From Rhodococcus sp. PAMC28707 (GTDB lineage Bacteria; Actinomycetota; Actinomycetes; Mycobacteriales; Mycobacteriaceae), in the NCBI RefSeq assembly GCF_004795915.1, contig NZ_CP039253.1:4057501-4121500 (forward strand): DNA of 64,000 nucleotides. The letters run 5' to 3'. This document shows positions 17,568 through 26,901 of the stretch, one piece after another. Every line of letters begins with the position of its first letter. Within the stretch, counting starts at the first letter, position 1. A program made the position numbers and the translations under genes. The notes below the pieces were generated by a model. The model had not been told where the DNA came from, did no database searches, and worked only from the letters and a program-made list of their open reading frames with translations.

Positions 17568-18787
17568 CGGGAAGACCGAACAGTCGAGCCGAACTGGAGG
17601 CTCGGGTACTGGCTGCGATCGACGAAGGCGAGCTGGTGGCGCTGGCGTCGGCGCTGATCGATGCGGGGGGAGAAAACCCCGGTGGTACCGAGGAATCGGT
17701 AGCAAGGGTGCTGACCGACACCTGTCGCCGGCTCGGATTCGACATCGAGGTCGACGAGGTTGCACCGGGACGGCCGAACGTCGTGGTGTCGATCGGGGGA
17801 AGCGAAGAACCTGGTGTGTTGTTTCTCGGGCACTCCGATGTCGTACCGGCGGGAGGCGGATGGTCGAGAGATCCCTTCGCGGCCACAGTGCGCGACGGGC
17901 GCCTGTACGGACGGGGCGCATGCGATATGAAGGGGGGACTGGCGGCCGTCGTAGTCGCTATGTCCGCCCTGAAGCGTTGCGGTGCAGTAGGTTCAGCACC
18001 CGTGTCGTTGGCGTGTCTGGTCGACGAGGAAGATACCGGACTGGGGATTCGATCCTTTGTGCGAACAACCATGCGCCGTAGCTATTCTCGGTGTATCGTC
18101 GCCGAACCTACGGATCTGATGACCATCGTCGGGTGTCGGGGTGCGGCGAATCTCGAGATCACCGTGCGGGGGCGCTCGGCTCACGCGGGGCGGCCGTCCA
18201 ACGGACGTAACGCAATCTCGGCGGCTGCGCGGATTATCGTGGTCATCGATTCGATGGGCGAGGAGTTACGCACCGAGGCCCATCCGGTGCTGGGAGCGGC
18301 AACGTTCAACGTAGGAACTGTCTCCGGCGGAACCGGTACCTCGATGGTTGCCGACTGTGCTGTGATCACGGTGGACCGGCGGTTGCTGCCAGGAGAAGAC
18401 GCCCATATCGTGGCAGCACAGCTGCATCGACGTATTCTCGCCGCCGGGATCATCGGCGACGGGATCGAAGTGGCAGTGGACGTCTCGATGGAGATGCCAG
18501 GCTTTCTTACCAGCAAGGACTCCGGCATCGTGCAATCGGCTGTCACCGCAGTGGCCGATTCCGCCGGCCATCACGGCACCGATATTTGGACTGCGTCGTG
18601 CGACGGCGGTTTCATTGTGCGAGACATGGGTATTCCCGCCATCGTGCTGGGTCCGGGTGAGATCGAATTGCAGGCCCACCAGCCCGACGAGTCCGTGTCG
18701 GTGCGCCAATTGTGTGACAGCGCAGCGGCGTATGCACTGATTGCGTGCAGAAGTGCGGCGTTACCAGGTGTTATGGCCGCAACGTAG
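17564..18787 (+). CDS. M20-family metallo-deacylase (ArgE/DapE type), candidate N-acetyl-diaminobutyrate deacetylase
   Basis: A 407-residue cytoplasmic zinc amidohydrolase. The metal and catalytic residues are visible: His in LFLGHSDVVP, Asp in GRGACDMKGG, the Glu pair in DEEDTG, Glu/Asp in VAEPTD, and the late His in ELQAHQPDESV. The lid-domain signature GRSAHAGRPSNGRNAI is present. Pathway logic needs a deacetylase between ectoine hydrolase and the transaminase. The proteobacterial enzyme (DoeB/EutE) is of the aspartoacylase type and is absent here, so this M20 protein is the natural replacement candidate. That is inference, and other N-acyl amino acids remain possible. The ATG overlaps the upstream stop. 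Confidence 0.88.
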   Translation: MTGRPNSRAELEARVLAAIDEGELVALASALIDAGGENPGGTEESVARVLTDTCRRLGFDIEVDEVAPGRPNVVVSIGGSEEPGVLFLGHSDVVPAGGGWSRDPFAATVRDGRLYGRGACDMKGGLAAVVVAMSALKRCGAVGSAPVSLACLVDEEDTGLGIRSFVRTTMRRSYSRCIVAEPTDLMTIVGCRGAANLEITVRGRSAHAGRPSNGRNAISAAARIIVVIDSMGEELRTEAHPVLGAATFNVGTVSGGTGTSMVADCAVITVDRRLLPGEDAHIVAAQLHRRILAAGIIGDGIEVAVDVSMEMPGFLTSKDSGIVQSAVTAVADSAGHHGTDIWTASCDGGFIVRDMGIPAIVLGPGEIELQAHQPDESVSVRQLCDSAAAYALIACRSAALPGVMAAT

Positions 18788-18885
18788 GGGTTGCGTGAAA
18801 CCGAGACGTACGCGCAAGTAACGTGAACCGCTGCACAGGACCAACCCGACGCTCCATTTCTTCACAAAGCGAGAGGTATTGGACA

Positions 18886-20337
18886 GTGACACAGTCACCC
18901 AAAAGCCCGACAGAAGATGCAGTTGGTCACTCGATCACAGGGTATCCGCCGAACACCAAGGAGCTGACCCCCAAAGAAACCAAGACGCTCCACCTCGCTA
19001 TCGGTGGTTCTGCCCTGGGCAACGCGGTCGAGTGGTTCGACTACGCCGTGTACGGCTACTTGGCGGTGTACATCGCTGCGAATTTCTTCCCATCCGAGGA
19101 TGGGGGAGCGAGCCTGCTCTCGACATTCGCAGTTCTGGCGGCATCGTTCATCATTCGGCCGATCGGTGGGATCGTACTCGGACCTCTCGGTGACCGAATC
19201 GGGCGCCAAAAGGTGCTGGTCCTGACCGTGACGATGATGTCCCTGGCGACCGCGGCTATCGGCATACTGCCGACCTTCGACAGCATCGGGATCTTCGCTC
19301 CGATTCTCTTGTTGGTATGCCGCCTGGTGCAGGGATTCTCGACCGGCGGTGAGTACGGTGGCGCGGCTGTCTTCATGGCGGAGTATGCGCCCGACAAGCG
19401 TCGAGGTTTCTTCGGCTCGTTTCTCGAATTCGGAACGCTGGCAGGCACTGTCGCAGGCGCGACGCTGTGCACCCTGTTGAACCTCGGTCTCGGAGACGAC
19501 ACCATGGAGGCATGGGGTTGGCGTATTCCGTTCTTGTTGACTCTTCCTCTCGGCATGGTGGCGCTGTGGTTGCGTACCCGACTCGAAGATTCGCCGGTAT
19601 TCGCCGAGTCCAAGGCTGACGGCGAGACCATCTCGGAAGGCTCGCAGGGCGGAGCGATCGCCTCGCTGAAGTCCACGATGACCTACTGGCAGCGGATCCT
19701 CATCCTCATGGGTTTCGTGCTGCTACTCAATATTGCGTACTACACGGTGCTCACCTTTCTGCCGTCCTACCTCAGTGACACGTTGGGGCACAGCACCACA
19801 CAGTCGAATTTCACGCTCGTCGTCATCATGCTGATCTTGATGGCCATCATCAATCCGATCGGTGCCTTGTCCGATCGGGTCGGTCGAAAGCCGCTGTTGC
19901 TCACTGCGTGTGCTGGCTATTTCGTGTTCAGTGTTCCGCTGTTTCTGCTGATCATCAATACCGGCATCGTCGGCCAGACCGTGGGTCTGCTCGGGCTCGG
20001 AATTCTCCTCGTGATCATGTTGTCCTGCGTATCCTCGACGTTGCCGGCGCTTTTTCCGACACAGGTTCGATACGGCGCCTTTGCAATCGGCTACAACGTG
20101 TCCACTTCACTCTTCGGTGGTACAGCTCCGCTCATTCTGACATTCCTCATCGATCGGACCGGATCGAACCTGATCCCAGGCTGGTACATGATGCTGGCCG
20201 CGGCTATTGCATTCGTACCGATTCTTCTCATGCCGGAGACGGCCGGGCGTTCGCTTCGCGGAAATCAGCGTCCCGGTGACAACGACGCCGAGCTGGCCGC
20301 TCAGGGCATCGAACTGGTTGGATACAAATCGAAATGA
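18886..20337 (+). CDS. MFS transporter of the metabolite:H+ symporter (ProP/MHS) type
   Basis: A 483-residue inner-membrane carrier with about 12 hydrophobic segments. The MHS signatures are clear: GNAVEWFDYAVYGYLA in TM1, the loop GDRIGRQKVL between TM2 and TM3, and RLVQGFSTGGEYGGAAV. The same subfamily contains ProP, which takes up proline, betaine and ectoine, so import of ectoine is plausible in this cluster. There is no long C-terminal coiled coil as in E. coli ProP, so it is more likely a nutritional than an osmosensing transporter. The GTG at 18886 is preceded by GAGAGG. The 98-bp gap upstream shows no copy of the palindrome. The stop overlaps the next gene. Confidence 0.88.
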   Translation: MTQSPKSPTEDAVGHSITGYPPNTKELTPKETKTLHLAIGGSALGNAVEWFDYAVYGYLAVYIAANFFPSEDGGASLLSTFAVLAASFIIRPIGGIVLGPLGDRIGRQKVLVLTVTMMSLATAAIGILPTFDSIGIFAPILLLVCRLVQGFSTGGEYGGAAVFMAEYAPDKRRGFFGSFLEFGTLAGTVAGATLCTLLNLGLGDDTMEAWGWRIPFLLTLPLGMVALWLRTRLEDSPVFAESKADGETISEGSQGGAIASLKSTMTYWQRILILMGFVLLLNIAYYTVLTFLPSYLSDTLGHSTTQSNFTLVVIMLILMAIINPIGALSDRVGRKPLLLTACAGYFVFSVPLFLLIINTGIVGQTVGLLGLGILLVIMLSCVSSTLPALFPTQVRYGAFAIGYNVSTSLFGGTAPLILTFLIDRTGSNLIPGWYMMLAAAIAFVPILLMPETAGRSLRGNQRPGDNDAELAAQGIELVGYKSK

Positions 20338-21296
20338 CAACCCGGCCCGTCGTCGTGATATTTCACGCCGCCAATGTCCCCGAAGGCCTCGAGTCAGTTG
20401 CCGCTGTGGCCGACTTGCGCTACGCCACAGTGGACTCCCTCGGCGACGCGGTGTCCGGGGCGGACGTTCTGTTGCTGTGGGATTTTTTCTCGCCAGCCGT
20501 GCGGCAAGTGTGGGATCGGTTCGACAATCTGAAGTGGATCCACATAGCTGCCGCGGGCGTCGATTCCCTGATGTTCGACGATCTCGTGGCCTCGGATGTG
20601 GTGGTGACGAATTCGCGAGGAGTATTCGACCGCCCGATAGCGGAGTTCGTGCTCGCCCACATTCTGGGTTTTGCCAAGCATTCGTCCGAATCAGCCGAGC
20701 TGCAGCGACAGCGAGTCTGGAAGCATCGAGAGACCGAGCGCATCGATACTGCACACGCAATGATCGTCGGCACCGGTGCAATCGGGCGTGAAATTGCTCG
20801 GTTGTTGTCGGCGGTAGGTATGACGGTGTCGGGCGTGGGTAGAACGGCACGGGCAGGAGATGTCGATTTCGGCGTCGTTCACGCCAGTTTCGACCTCGCC
20901 GACGTCGTGCACGACGTCGACTATCTCGTTCTGGTCGCCCCGCTGACCGAGGCAACAAGAGGACTCGTCGACGCGAGCGTTCTGGCTGCGACGAAGCCGG
21001 GTGTGCGTGTCATCAACGTCGGTAGGGGCGAACTGCTCGACACCGATGCGCTGATGAACTACATGCGTAGCGGACAGGTGGCCGGTGCAGCGCTCGACGT
21101 CTTCGACAGCGAACCGCTCTCGGGGGACGATCCGCTGTGGACCACTGCGAACCTCGTCGTGACCCCGCACATGAGCGGGGATGCCACCGGGTGGCGGAGG
21201 CAACTGGCCGAAGTCTTCGTGTCCAACTTCCACCGGTATGCGAACGCGGAGGAACTTCAGAACGTCGTCGACAAGAAATTGGGCTTCGTTCCATAG
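20334..21296 (+). CDS. NAD(P)-dependent D-2-hydroxyacid dehydrogenase
   Basis: A 320-residue enzyme reducing a 2-oxo acid to a D-2-hydroxy acid or the reverse. The Rossmann motif is GTGAIGREIARLL near residue 143. The catalytic triad is visible as Arg in NVGRGELLD, Glu in FDSEPL and His in VTPHMSG. Its ATG overlaps the transporter stop (ATGA), so the two are cotranscribed. With the FAD/Fe-S oxidoreductase at 9715 it forms a possible 2-oxo/2-hydroxy acid pair within the cluster. The substrate is unknown. The palindrome CTGAGGATCCTCAG (21305-21318) follows the stop. Confidence 0.87.
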   Translation: MTTRPVVVIFHAANVPEGLESVAAVADLRYATVDSLGDAVSGADVLLLWDFFSPAVRQVWDRFDNLKWIHIAAAGVDSLMFDDLVASDVVVTNSRGVFDRPIAEFVLAHILGFAKHSSESAELQRQRVWKHRETERIDTAHAMIVGTGAIGREIARLLSAVGMTVSGVGRTARAGDVDFGVVHASFDLADVVHDVDYLVLVAPLTEATRGLVDASVLAATKPGVRVINVGRGELLDTDALMNYMRSGQVAGAALDVFDSEPLSGDDPLWTTANLVVTPHMSGDATGWRRQLAEVFVSNFHRYANAEELQNVVDKKLGFVP

Positions 21297-21391
21297 CGTC
21301 GGGCCTGAGGATCCTCAGCGTCGCGCCGAGGAACTTCGGTTCACCGGGCACCGCATCTTGCTGGAAGAAGTCGCTGGCTACTGTGTAGGGC

Positions 21392-22675
21392 ATGACGGTC
21401 ACACCTGTTTCGGCGAACGCGACCATCGGTGAACTCGATACGCGAGAGCAGGTCCACGCTGCGGCCCGACGCGCACGCGTGGCTTCGAGGACATTGGCGC
21501 TGATGACGACCGCAGCCAAGGACGCTGCGCTGCTTGCCGCAGCGGATGCCCTGTTGGCTGCAGCCCCCGAGGTGCTGACCGCGAATACTGCCGATGTCGA
21601 CGCCGCGCGCGCCGCAGGAACCGACGAAGGTCTGCTCGACCGACTTCGACTCACCGACGCACGTATCGACGGCATCGCTGCAGGCCTGCGGAAGGTCGCC
21701 GGGCTGCCGGACCCTATCGGCGGCGTCGTACGTGGTTCGACGCTGCCCAACGGACTCGAGATTCGTCAGGTACGGGTACCCCTCGGCGTCGTCGGAATGG
21801 TGTACGAGGCCCGACCCAACGTCACGGTCGATGCGTTCGGACTTGCCTTCAAATCAGGAAATGCGGCGCTGCTGCGGGGATCGTCGTCCGCTGCCCGTTC
21901 CAACGCCGCACTTGTACAGGTGTTGCAGAATTCGCTGGCAGTAAGCGGTCTTCCCGTCGACGCAGTGCAACTGCTTCCCAGCGCGGATCGCTCCTCCGTC
22001 ACACATTTGATCCAGGCACGAGGTTTGGTCGACGTCGTGATCCCGCGCGGCGGCGCAGGTCTGATCGCGGCTGTCGTGCGAGATGCAACGGTGCCGACGA
22101 TCGAGACCGGAGTGGGTAACTGCCACATCTACATCCACTCCGCGGCCGACCTTCTCATGGCCGAGAAGATCGTTCTCAATTCGAAAACTCGACGCGTCAG
22201 CGTCTGCAATGCAGCAGAGACCGTCCTGGTCGATGCGGCAATCGCCGAGACCGCCGTTCCGCAGCTCCTACAGGCTTTCCAGAGCCATAGCGTCGTCGTG
22301 CACGGCGACCTACCCGGACTCGTGCCCGCCACCGAAAATGACTGGTCCGAGGAATATCTGTCCCTCGACGTCGCCCTCAAGGTCGTCGCCGGTATCGACG
22401 AGGCCATCGCGCACATCGACGAATACGGCACCGGACACACCGAAGCAATCGTGACCGCAGACCTCAGCGCGGCCCGAGAGTTCACCACCCGGGTCGACGC
22501 CGCAGCGGTGATGGTCAACGCATCGACAGCATTCACCGACGGAGAGCAGTTCGGGTTCGGCGCAGAAATCGGAATCTCGACGCAGAAACTGCACGCTCGC
22601 GGGCCCATGGGTCTGCCGGAACTGACCTCCACCAAATGGACCGTCTGGGGCGAAGGACATACCCGCGCGGTCTGA
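21392..22675 (+). CDS. proA: Glutamate-5-semialdehyde dehydrogenase (gamma-glutamyl phosphate reductase)
   Basis: Reduces glutamyl-5-phosphate with NADPH in proline synthesis, using the ProB product. The 427-residue protein shows [31 protein letters not shown] and the catalytic Cys in [16 protein letters not shown] -10-like TACTGT (21379-21384) lies exactly 7 nt before the ATG with no SD, suggesting a leaderless transcript. proB is at the window start with the ectoine region in between. Confidence 0.96.
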   Translation: MTVTPVSANATIGELDTREQVHAAARRARVASRTLALMTTAAKDAALLAAADALLAAAPEVLTANTADVDAARAAGTDEGLLDRLRLTDARIDGIAAGLRKVAGLPDPIGGVVRGSTLPNGLEIRQVRVPLGVVGMVYEARPNVTVDAFGLAFKSGNAALLRGSSSAARSNAALVQVLQNSLAVSGLPVDAVQLLPSADRSSVTHLIQARGLVDVVIPRGGAGLIAAVVRDATVPTIETGVGNCHIYIHSAADLLMAEKIVLNSKTRRVSVCNAAETVLVDAAIAETAVPQLLQAFQSHSVVVHGDLPGLVPATENDWSEEYLSLDVALKVVAGIDEAIAHIDEYGTGHTEAIVTADLSAAREFTTRVDAAAVMVNASTAFTDGEQFGFGAEIGISTQKLHARGPMGLPELTSTKWTVWGEGHTRAV

Positions 22676-22696
22676 GAAGAAGTAGAAGGAGCAGAC

Positions 22697-23584
22697 GTGG
22701 ATCGAGCACTACCGACGTCGCCGCCGCTGTTCGCAAGCGTCGACGACGTCGTCACCCGGCTCGGCGAGACCGGCTATCTGGCGAACAAAGCCACAGCAAC
22801 ATCGGTGTTCCTTGCCGATCGACTCGACAAGCCACTTCTGATCGAAGGGCCGGCAGGAGTCGGGAAAACCGAACTTGCCCGTGCCGTCGCGCAATCGACC
22901 GGCGCCGAACTGATTCGACTGCAGTGCTACGAAGGCGTCGACGAGGCACGAGCGCTGTACGAGTGGAATCACGCCAAGCAGATATTGCGCATTCAGTCGA
23001 GCTCGGCCGGGCATCAGGATTGGGACGAGACGAAGCTGGACGTCTTTTCCGAGGAGTTCCTGCTGGCTCGGCCATTGCTGCAGGCCATTCGACGTGCGGA
23101 TCCGACCGTTCTGCTCATCGACGAGACGGACAAGGCGGACGTCGAGATCGAGGGTTTGCTGCTCGAGGTACTCAGCGATTTCGCGGTGACCATTCCCGAA
23201 TTGGGGACCATCACCGCAACGCGAAAGCCGTTCGTCATCCTGACATCGAACGCAACACGTGAGTTGTCGGAGGCGCTGAAGCGGCGCTGCCTGTACCTGC
23301 ATCTCGACTTCCCCGACGCCGATCTGGAACTGCGGATCCTCGCCAGTCGAGTGCCGGAACTTCCGGAAGCGATTGCCGAACAGATGGTGCGCACAATCGG
23401 AGTGTTGCGTGCGATGCAACTCAAAAAGCTCCCATCGGTGGCCGAAACCATCGATTGGGGTCGCACCGTCCTCGCACTCGGCATGGACACCCTGGACGAC
23501 GACGCGGTCCGAGCGACCCTGGGCGTCGTCCTCAAACACCAATCCGACCAGATCAAAGCTGCGGCCGAGCTTCGGCTGAACTGA
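22697..23584 (+). CDS. MoxR-family AAA+ ATPase
   Basis: A 295-residue AAA+ protein likely to act as a chaperone for a VWA-domain partner. Walker A is GPAGVGKTELARA (about residues 52-64) and Walker B is LLIDETDKAD. The sensor region is ILTSNATRELSEALKRRC with an Arg finger. The GTG start has the SD AAGGAG about 7 nt upstream. The VWA gene begins 1 nt after the stop, the usual MoxR-VWA arrangement, and the same pair follows proA in M. tuberculosis. Confidence 0.92.
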   Translation: MDRALPTSPPLFASVDDVVTRLGETGYLANKATATSVFLADRLDKPLLIEGPAGVGKTELARAVAQSTGAELIRLQCYEGVDEARALYEWNHAKQILRIQSSSAGHQDWDETKLDVFSEEFLLARPLLQAIRRADPTVLLIDETDKADVEIEGLLLEVLSDFAVTIPELGTITATRKPFVILTSNATRELSEALKRRCLYLHLDFPDADLELRILASRVPELPEAIAEQMVRTIGVLRAMQLKKLPSVAETIDWGRTVLALGMDTLDDDAVRATLGVVLKHQSDQIKAAAELRLN

Positions 23585-23585
23585 C

Positions 23586-25004
23586 ATGCAGTCACCTCCG
23601 CACGGTCTGCCCGGTCACCTCGTGGATTTCGTCACCGCGTTGCGTAAACGCGGGATCTCGGTCGGGCCTTCCGAAACCATCGACGCAGGTCGAGTGCTCT
23701 CGGTGCTCGATATGCTGGACCGCGAAGCGCTTCGCGAGGGGCTTGCATGCTCGCTCCTTCGTCGGCCCACGCATCGTGACACGTTCGACGCTCTCTTCGA
23801 TCTGTGGTTTCCAGCTGCGTCCGGGCAACGGGACTCGGGGAAGATCGACACCGCCCTTCCGCGCACGGCCGACGGCAAGGTCGACATCACTGCACTGCGC
23901 GAACTCATCACCGAGCTGCTAGTCGACGGCAGCCCGGAGGCGGTGAGCCTCACCGAAATGCTCGCCGCGCAGATGGTCGAGGAGCTCGGGCAGTACACCT
24001 CCACGAACGGGCCGTCGTTCTCTGCGTATCAAGCGCTACGCGACGTCGCACCCGATACGTTGCTGAGCAAAATTCTCGAGGGTCTTCTCGGTAACGCGGA
24101 GACCGGTTCGGACCGGTCCTCCTCGCCGTACGAGGACGAGGTCGCCAAGCGCACCGCTGCAGCGCGTATCGCCGACCTTCGCAAGATGATCGACAACGAG
24201 ACCCGGCGTCGCGCAGCGGAGCAACTCGGACGCGAGCGAGTGGCAAGCTACGGCGTTCCCAAGTTGGCTGAGGAAGTCGACTTTCTTCGTGCGTCCGACA
24301 CCGAAATGGTCGCACTCAGACGCAGCGTCACACCGCTTGCCAGGCTTCTGGCCAGCAGGCTCGCTGCGCGACGCAGCCGAAGCCGCGCCGGCTCGATCGA
24401 CCTGCGTCGGACCCTGCGCAAATCCATGTCCACCGGCGGCGTGCCGATCGATCTCGTGCAGCGCAAGCCCCGTCGGTCCAGGCCCGAATTGGTGGTGATG
24501 TGCGACGTGTCGGGCTCGGTTGCAGGCTTCAGCCATTTCACGTTGCTCTTGGTGCATGCTCTTCGCGAGCAGTTTTCGAAGGTCCGAATCTTCGCTTTCA
24601 TCGATTCGACCGACGAGGTGACGCAGTTCTTCGATTCCAGTGCCGATCTGGGCGCTGCGATGTCGAGGATCATTCGCGAGTCCGATCTGATCACCTTCGA
24701 CGGGCATTCGGACTACGGAAATGCGTTCCAGACCTTCGACGACAGATTCGCCCAGTCCGTCACCTCCAGGACCTCGGTGTTGATACTCGGTGATGCCCGG
24801 ACGAACTACCGTGATCCGAAGGTCGCCGCCCTGGCCCACACGGTGTCGGTTGCCAAGCACGCCTATTGGCTCAACCCGGAGCCGATCGGGCAATGGGGGT
24901 CCGGCGATTCTGCCGCCGATGTCTATCGCGAGGTCATCAACATGTACGAGTGCCGTTCGGCGCAGCAGCTGGCCGACATCGTGTCGAGGCTGCTGCCTGT
25001 GTGA
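23586..25004 (+). CDS. VWA (CoxE-like) domain protein, partner of the MoxR ATPase
   Basis: A 472-residue protein. The N-terminal half (HGLPGHLVDFVTALRKRGIS) and the Arg-rich middle resemble CoxE-like proteins. The C-terminal half is a von Willebrand A domain with the metal site DVSGSVAGF around residue 306, plus a downstream Thr/Asp (ILGDARTNYRD). Such proteins work with MoxR ATPases in assembling or metallating enzyme complexes; the client here is not apparent. The gene begins 1 nt after the MoxR stop. Confidence 0.9.
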   Translation: MQSPPHGLPGHLVDFVTALRKRGISVGPSETIDAGRVLSVLDMLDREALREGLACSLLRRPTHRDTFDALFDLWFPAASGQRDSGKIDTALPRTADGKVDITALRELITELLVDGSPEAVSLTEMLAAQMVEELGQYTSTNGPSFSAYQALRDVAPDTLLSKILEGLLGNAETGSDRSSSPYEDEVAKRTAAARIADLRKMIDNETRRRAAEQLGRERVASYGVPKLAEEVDFLRASDTEMVALRRSVTPLARLLASRLAARRSRSRAGSIDLRRTLRKSMSTGGVPIDLVQRKPRRSRPELVVMCDVSGSVAGFSHFTLLLVHALREQFSKVRIFAFIDSTDEVTQFFDSSADLGAAMSRIIRESDLITFDGHSDYGNAFQTFDDRFAQSVTSRTSVLILGDARTNYRDPKVAALAHTVSVAKHAYWLNPEPIGQWGSGDSAADVYREVINMYECRSAQQLADIVSRLLPV

Positions 25005-25079
25005 TCTTCTAGCCCACCGGGACCTCCGGACGGTGTCTGGCCGTCGACGCATTGCCGGGGCGAAGTAAGCTCGACAATC

Positions 25080-25853
25080 GTGCAGCAACCATCTCCGGCC
25101 GTGGCCACCGAATCGGCAACGCGCCGAAAGCTGGGCGTGATGGGTGGAACCTTCGATCCGATCCACCACGGGCACCTCGTGGCGGCCAGCGAGGTTGCCA
25201 ATACGTTCGATCTGGACGAGGTCATCTTCGTTCCGACCGGCGTGCCGTGGCAGAAGGAAGGAAAGCCTGTCAGCCCGGCCGAGGACCGGTACCTGATGAC
25301 AGTGATCGCTACCGCTTCCAACCCGCGGTTTTCGGTCAGCCGCGTCGATGTCGATCGCGAGAAGCTCACCTACACCGTCGACACCTTGCGTGACCTTCGC
25401 GCGCAGCATCCCACCGCGGAGCTGTACTTCATCACCGGAGCCGACGCGCTGGAGAGTATCCTCACCTGGCAGAACTGGGAGGAACTCTTCGAATTGGCGA
25501 AGTTCGTCGGCGTATCGCGACCGGGGTTCGAATTGGGTGTCGAGCACTTGGCGGATCACCTGCAAGACTTGTCTCCGGACGCGCTTACGCTCATCGAGAT
25601 CCCTGCACTGGCAATCTCCTCTACCGAATGCAGGCTCCGGGCGAGCGAGAATCGCCCGGTCTGGTACCTCGTACCCGACGGCGTGGTGCAGTACATCTCG
25701 AAGAGAAATCTATACCGACCCAGGGGCGCACAGCGTCTCGACGGCTCCGTCACCATGTCGGAGCCTGCGCCACAAAAACAGCAACCGGCCGAGTCCGTCA
25801 CCAGCGCAGTGACCGAGGACTCGAGCCTGAACAGTGGGAGAGAAGTCAAGTGA
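25080..25853 (+). CDS. nadD: Nicotinate-nucleotide adenylyltransferase
   Basis: Adenylates nicotinate mononucleotide in NAD synthesis. It has the nucleotidyltransferase signature [14 protein letters not shown] and the C-terminal ISSTECR (ISSTxIR-like) motif. A hydrophilic tail of about 40 residues after NLYRPRG is an extension common in actinobacteria. The GTG at 25080 is preceded by a -10-like TAAGCT about 8 nt upstream, possibly leaderless; the motif position requires a start well before the ATG at 25140. The stop overlaps rsfS (GTGA). Confidence 0.94.
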   Translation: MQQPSPAVATESATRRKLGVMGGTFDPIHHGHLVAASEVANTFDLDEVIFVPTGVPWQKEGKPVSPAEDRYLMTVIATASNPRFSVSRVDVDREKLTYTVDTLRDLRAQHPTAELYFITGADALESILTWQNWEELFELAKFVGVSRPGFELGVEHLADHLQDLSPDALTLIEIPALAISSTECRLRASENRPVWYLVPDGVVQYISKRNLYRPRGAQRLDGSVTMSEPAPQKQQPAESVTSAVTEDSSLNSGREVK

Positions 25854-26239
25854 CTGCAACAAACGAGGCCGTCGCAATGGCGCGAATTGCGGCACTCGCA
25901 GCCGACGACAAGCTCGCAACGAACGTGGTTGTGTTGGACGTATCGGATCAATTGTTCATTACCGATTGCTTCGTGATCGCCTCCGCATCGAACGAGCGAC
26001 AGGTCAACGCGATCGTCGAGAGCATCGAAGACACCCTGCGTGAATCCGGCTTCAAGCCGGTGCGCAAGGAAGGCACCCGTGAGGGGCGATGGGCATTGCT
26101 CGACTACGTGGACGTCGTCGTCCATGTCCAGCACGAGGACGAGCGCAACTTCTACGCCCTCGAGCGCCTGTGGAAGGACTGCCCGACCGTGGAGGTTCCG
26201 GGGCTCGGCGAGCGCGCGGAACCGGAAACGGAGCAGTGA
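25850..26239 (+). CDS. rsfS: Ribosomal silencing factor RsfS
   Basis: A 129-residue Iojap-family protein that binds ribosomal protein L14 and blocks subunit joining when nutrients are low. The conserved [33 protein letters not shown] and FYALERLW segments are present. The GTG overlaps the nadD stop, with a GGGAG SD upstream. nadD-rsfS is a standard bacterial pair. Confidence 0.95.
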   Translation: MTATNEAVAMARIAALAADDKLATNVVVLDVSDQLFITDCFVIASASNERQVNAIVESIEDTLRESGFKPVRKEGTREGRWALLDYVDVVVHVQHEDERNFYALERLWKDCPTVEVPGLGERAEPETEQ

Positions 26240-26901
26240 GCGCTGCCGTCAAGCGGCATTTGATCCTGCTGCGCCACGGTCAGACCGAATACAACGCGAC
26301 GAGCCGGATGCAGGGCCAGCTCGATACCGATCTGTCCGAGCTGGGGCGTACACAGGCCAAAACTGCGGCAGCGGAACTGACGATGCGTTCGCCGCTGCGC
26401 GTGGTCTCCTCGGACCTTGCTCGCGCATTCGACACCGCCGTCGCACTCGGAGACGCATCGGGCTTGCCGGTCTCGACCGACGCGCGGTTGCGTGAGACGC
26501 ACCTGGGTGAGTGGCAGGGGCTCACGCATCTCGATGTCGATGCGCAAGCACCCGGAGCGCGCCTGAAGTGGCGCGCCGACGCCTCGATCACACCGCCTGG
26601 AGGTGAAAGCCGTATCGACGTGGCCCGCCGCAGTGTGCCCGTCGTCGAAGAACTTCTGGCCCAGCTACCCGAGTGGGGGGCCGACGCCTCCGATCGACCG
26701 GTCGTGATCGTCGCGCACGGCGGATTGATCGCCGCTCTCACCGCGTCGCTGCTCGACCTTCCGGTCGATCGATGGCCGGTTCTCGGTGGTCTCTCCAATA
26801 CGAGTTGGGTACAGCTGAGCAGTCACGGGGAGGGCGATGCCCTCGGTTGGCGCTTGGATGTCTGGAACGCATCGGCGCGAGTGGCCAGTGACATCCTCTG
26901 A
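26236..26901 (+). CDS. gpgP: Histidine phosphatase, likely glucosyl-3-phosphoglycerate phosphatase
   Basis: A 221-residue protein of the phosphoglycerate-mutase-like superfamily with the phospho-His motif [20 protein letters not shown] near residue 10, the catalytic Glu in [11 protein letters not shown], and the second His in [11 protein letters not shown]. The position after nadD-rsfS and before octT matches M. tuberculosis Rv2419c, which dephosphorylates glucosyl-3-phosphoglycerate in methylglucose lipopolysaccharide synthesis. The specific name rests on that synteny. The GTG overlaps the rsfS stop (GTGA). Confidence 0.85.
   Translation: MSAAVKRHLILLRHGQTEYNATSRMQGQLDTDLSELGRTQAKTAAAELTMRSPLRVVSSDLARAFDTAVALGDASGLPVSTDARLRETHLGEWQGLTHLDVDAQAPGARLKWRADASITPPGGESRIDVARRSVPVVEELLAQLPEWGADASDRPVVIVAHGGLIAALTASLLDLPVDRWPVLGGLSNTSWVQLSSHGEGDALGWRLDVWNASARVASDIL

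Noticed and set aside
16446-17921. 491-codon minus-strand frame opposite the class I aminotransferase
   Set aside because: Antisense to a recognisable enzyme and spans two genes; no motif.
17564-18787. DoeB/EutE homologue
   Set aside because: The motifs are M20 (ArgE/DapE) rather than aspartoacylase type, so the doeB name was not used.
24036-25565. 509-codon minus-strand frame opposite the VWA gene and nadD
   Set aside because: Covers parts of two real genes on the other strand; no family resemblance.
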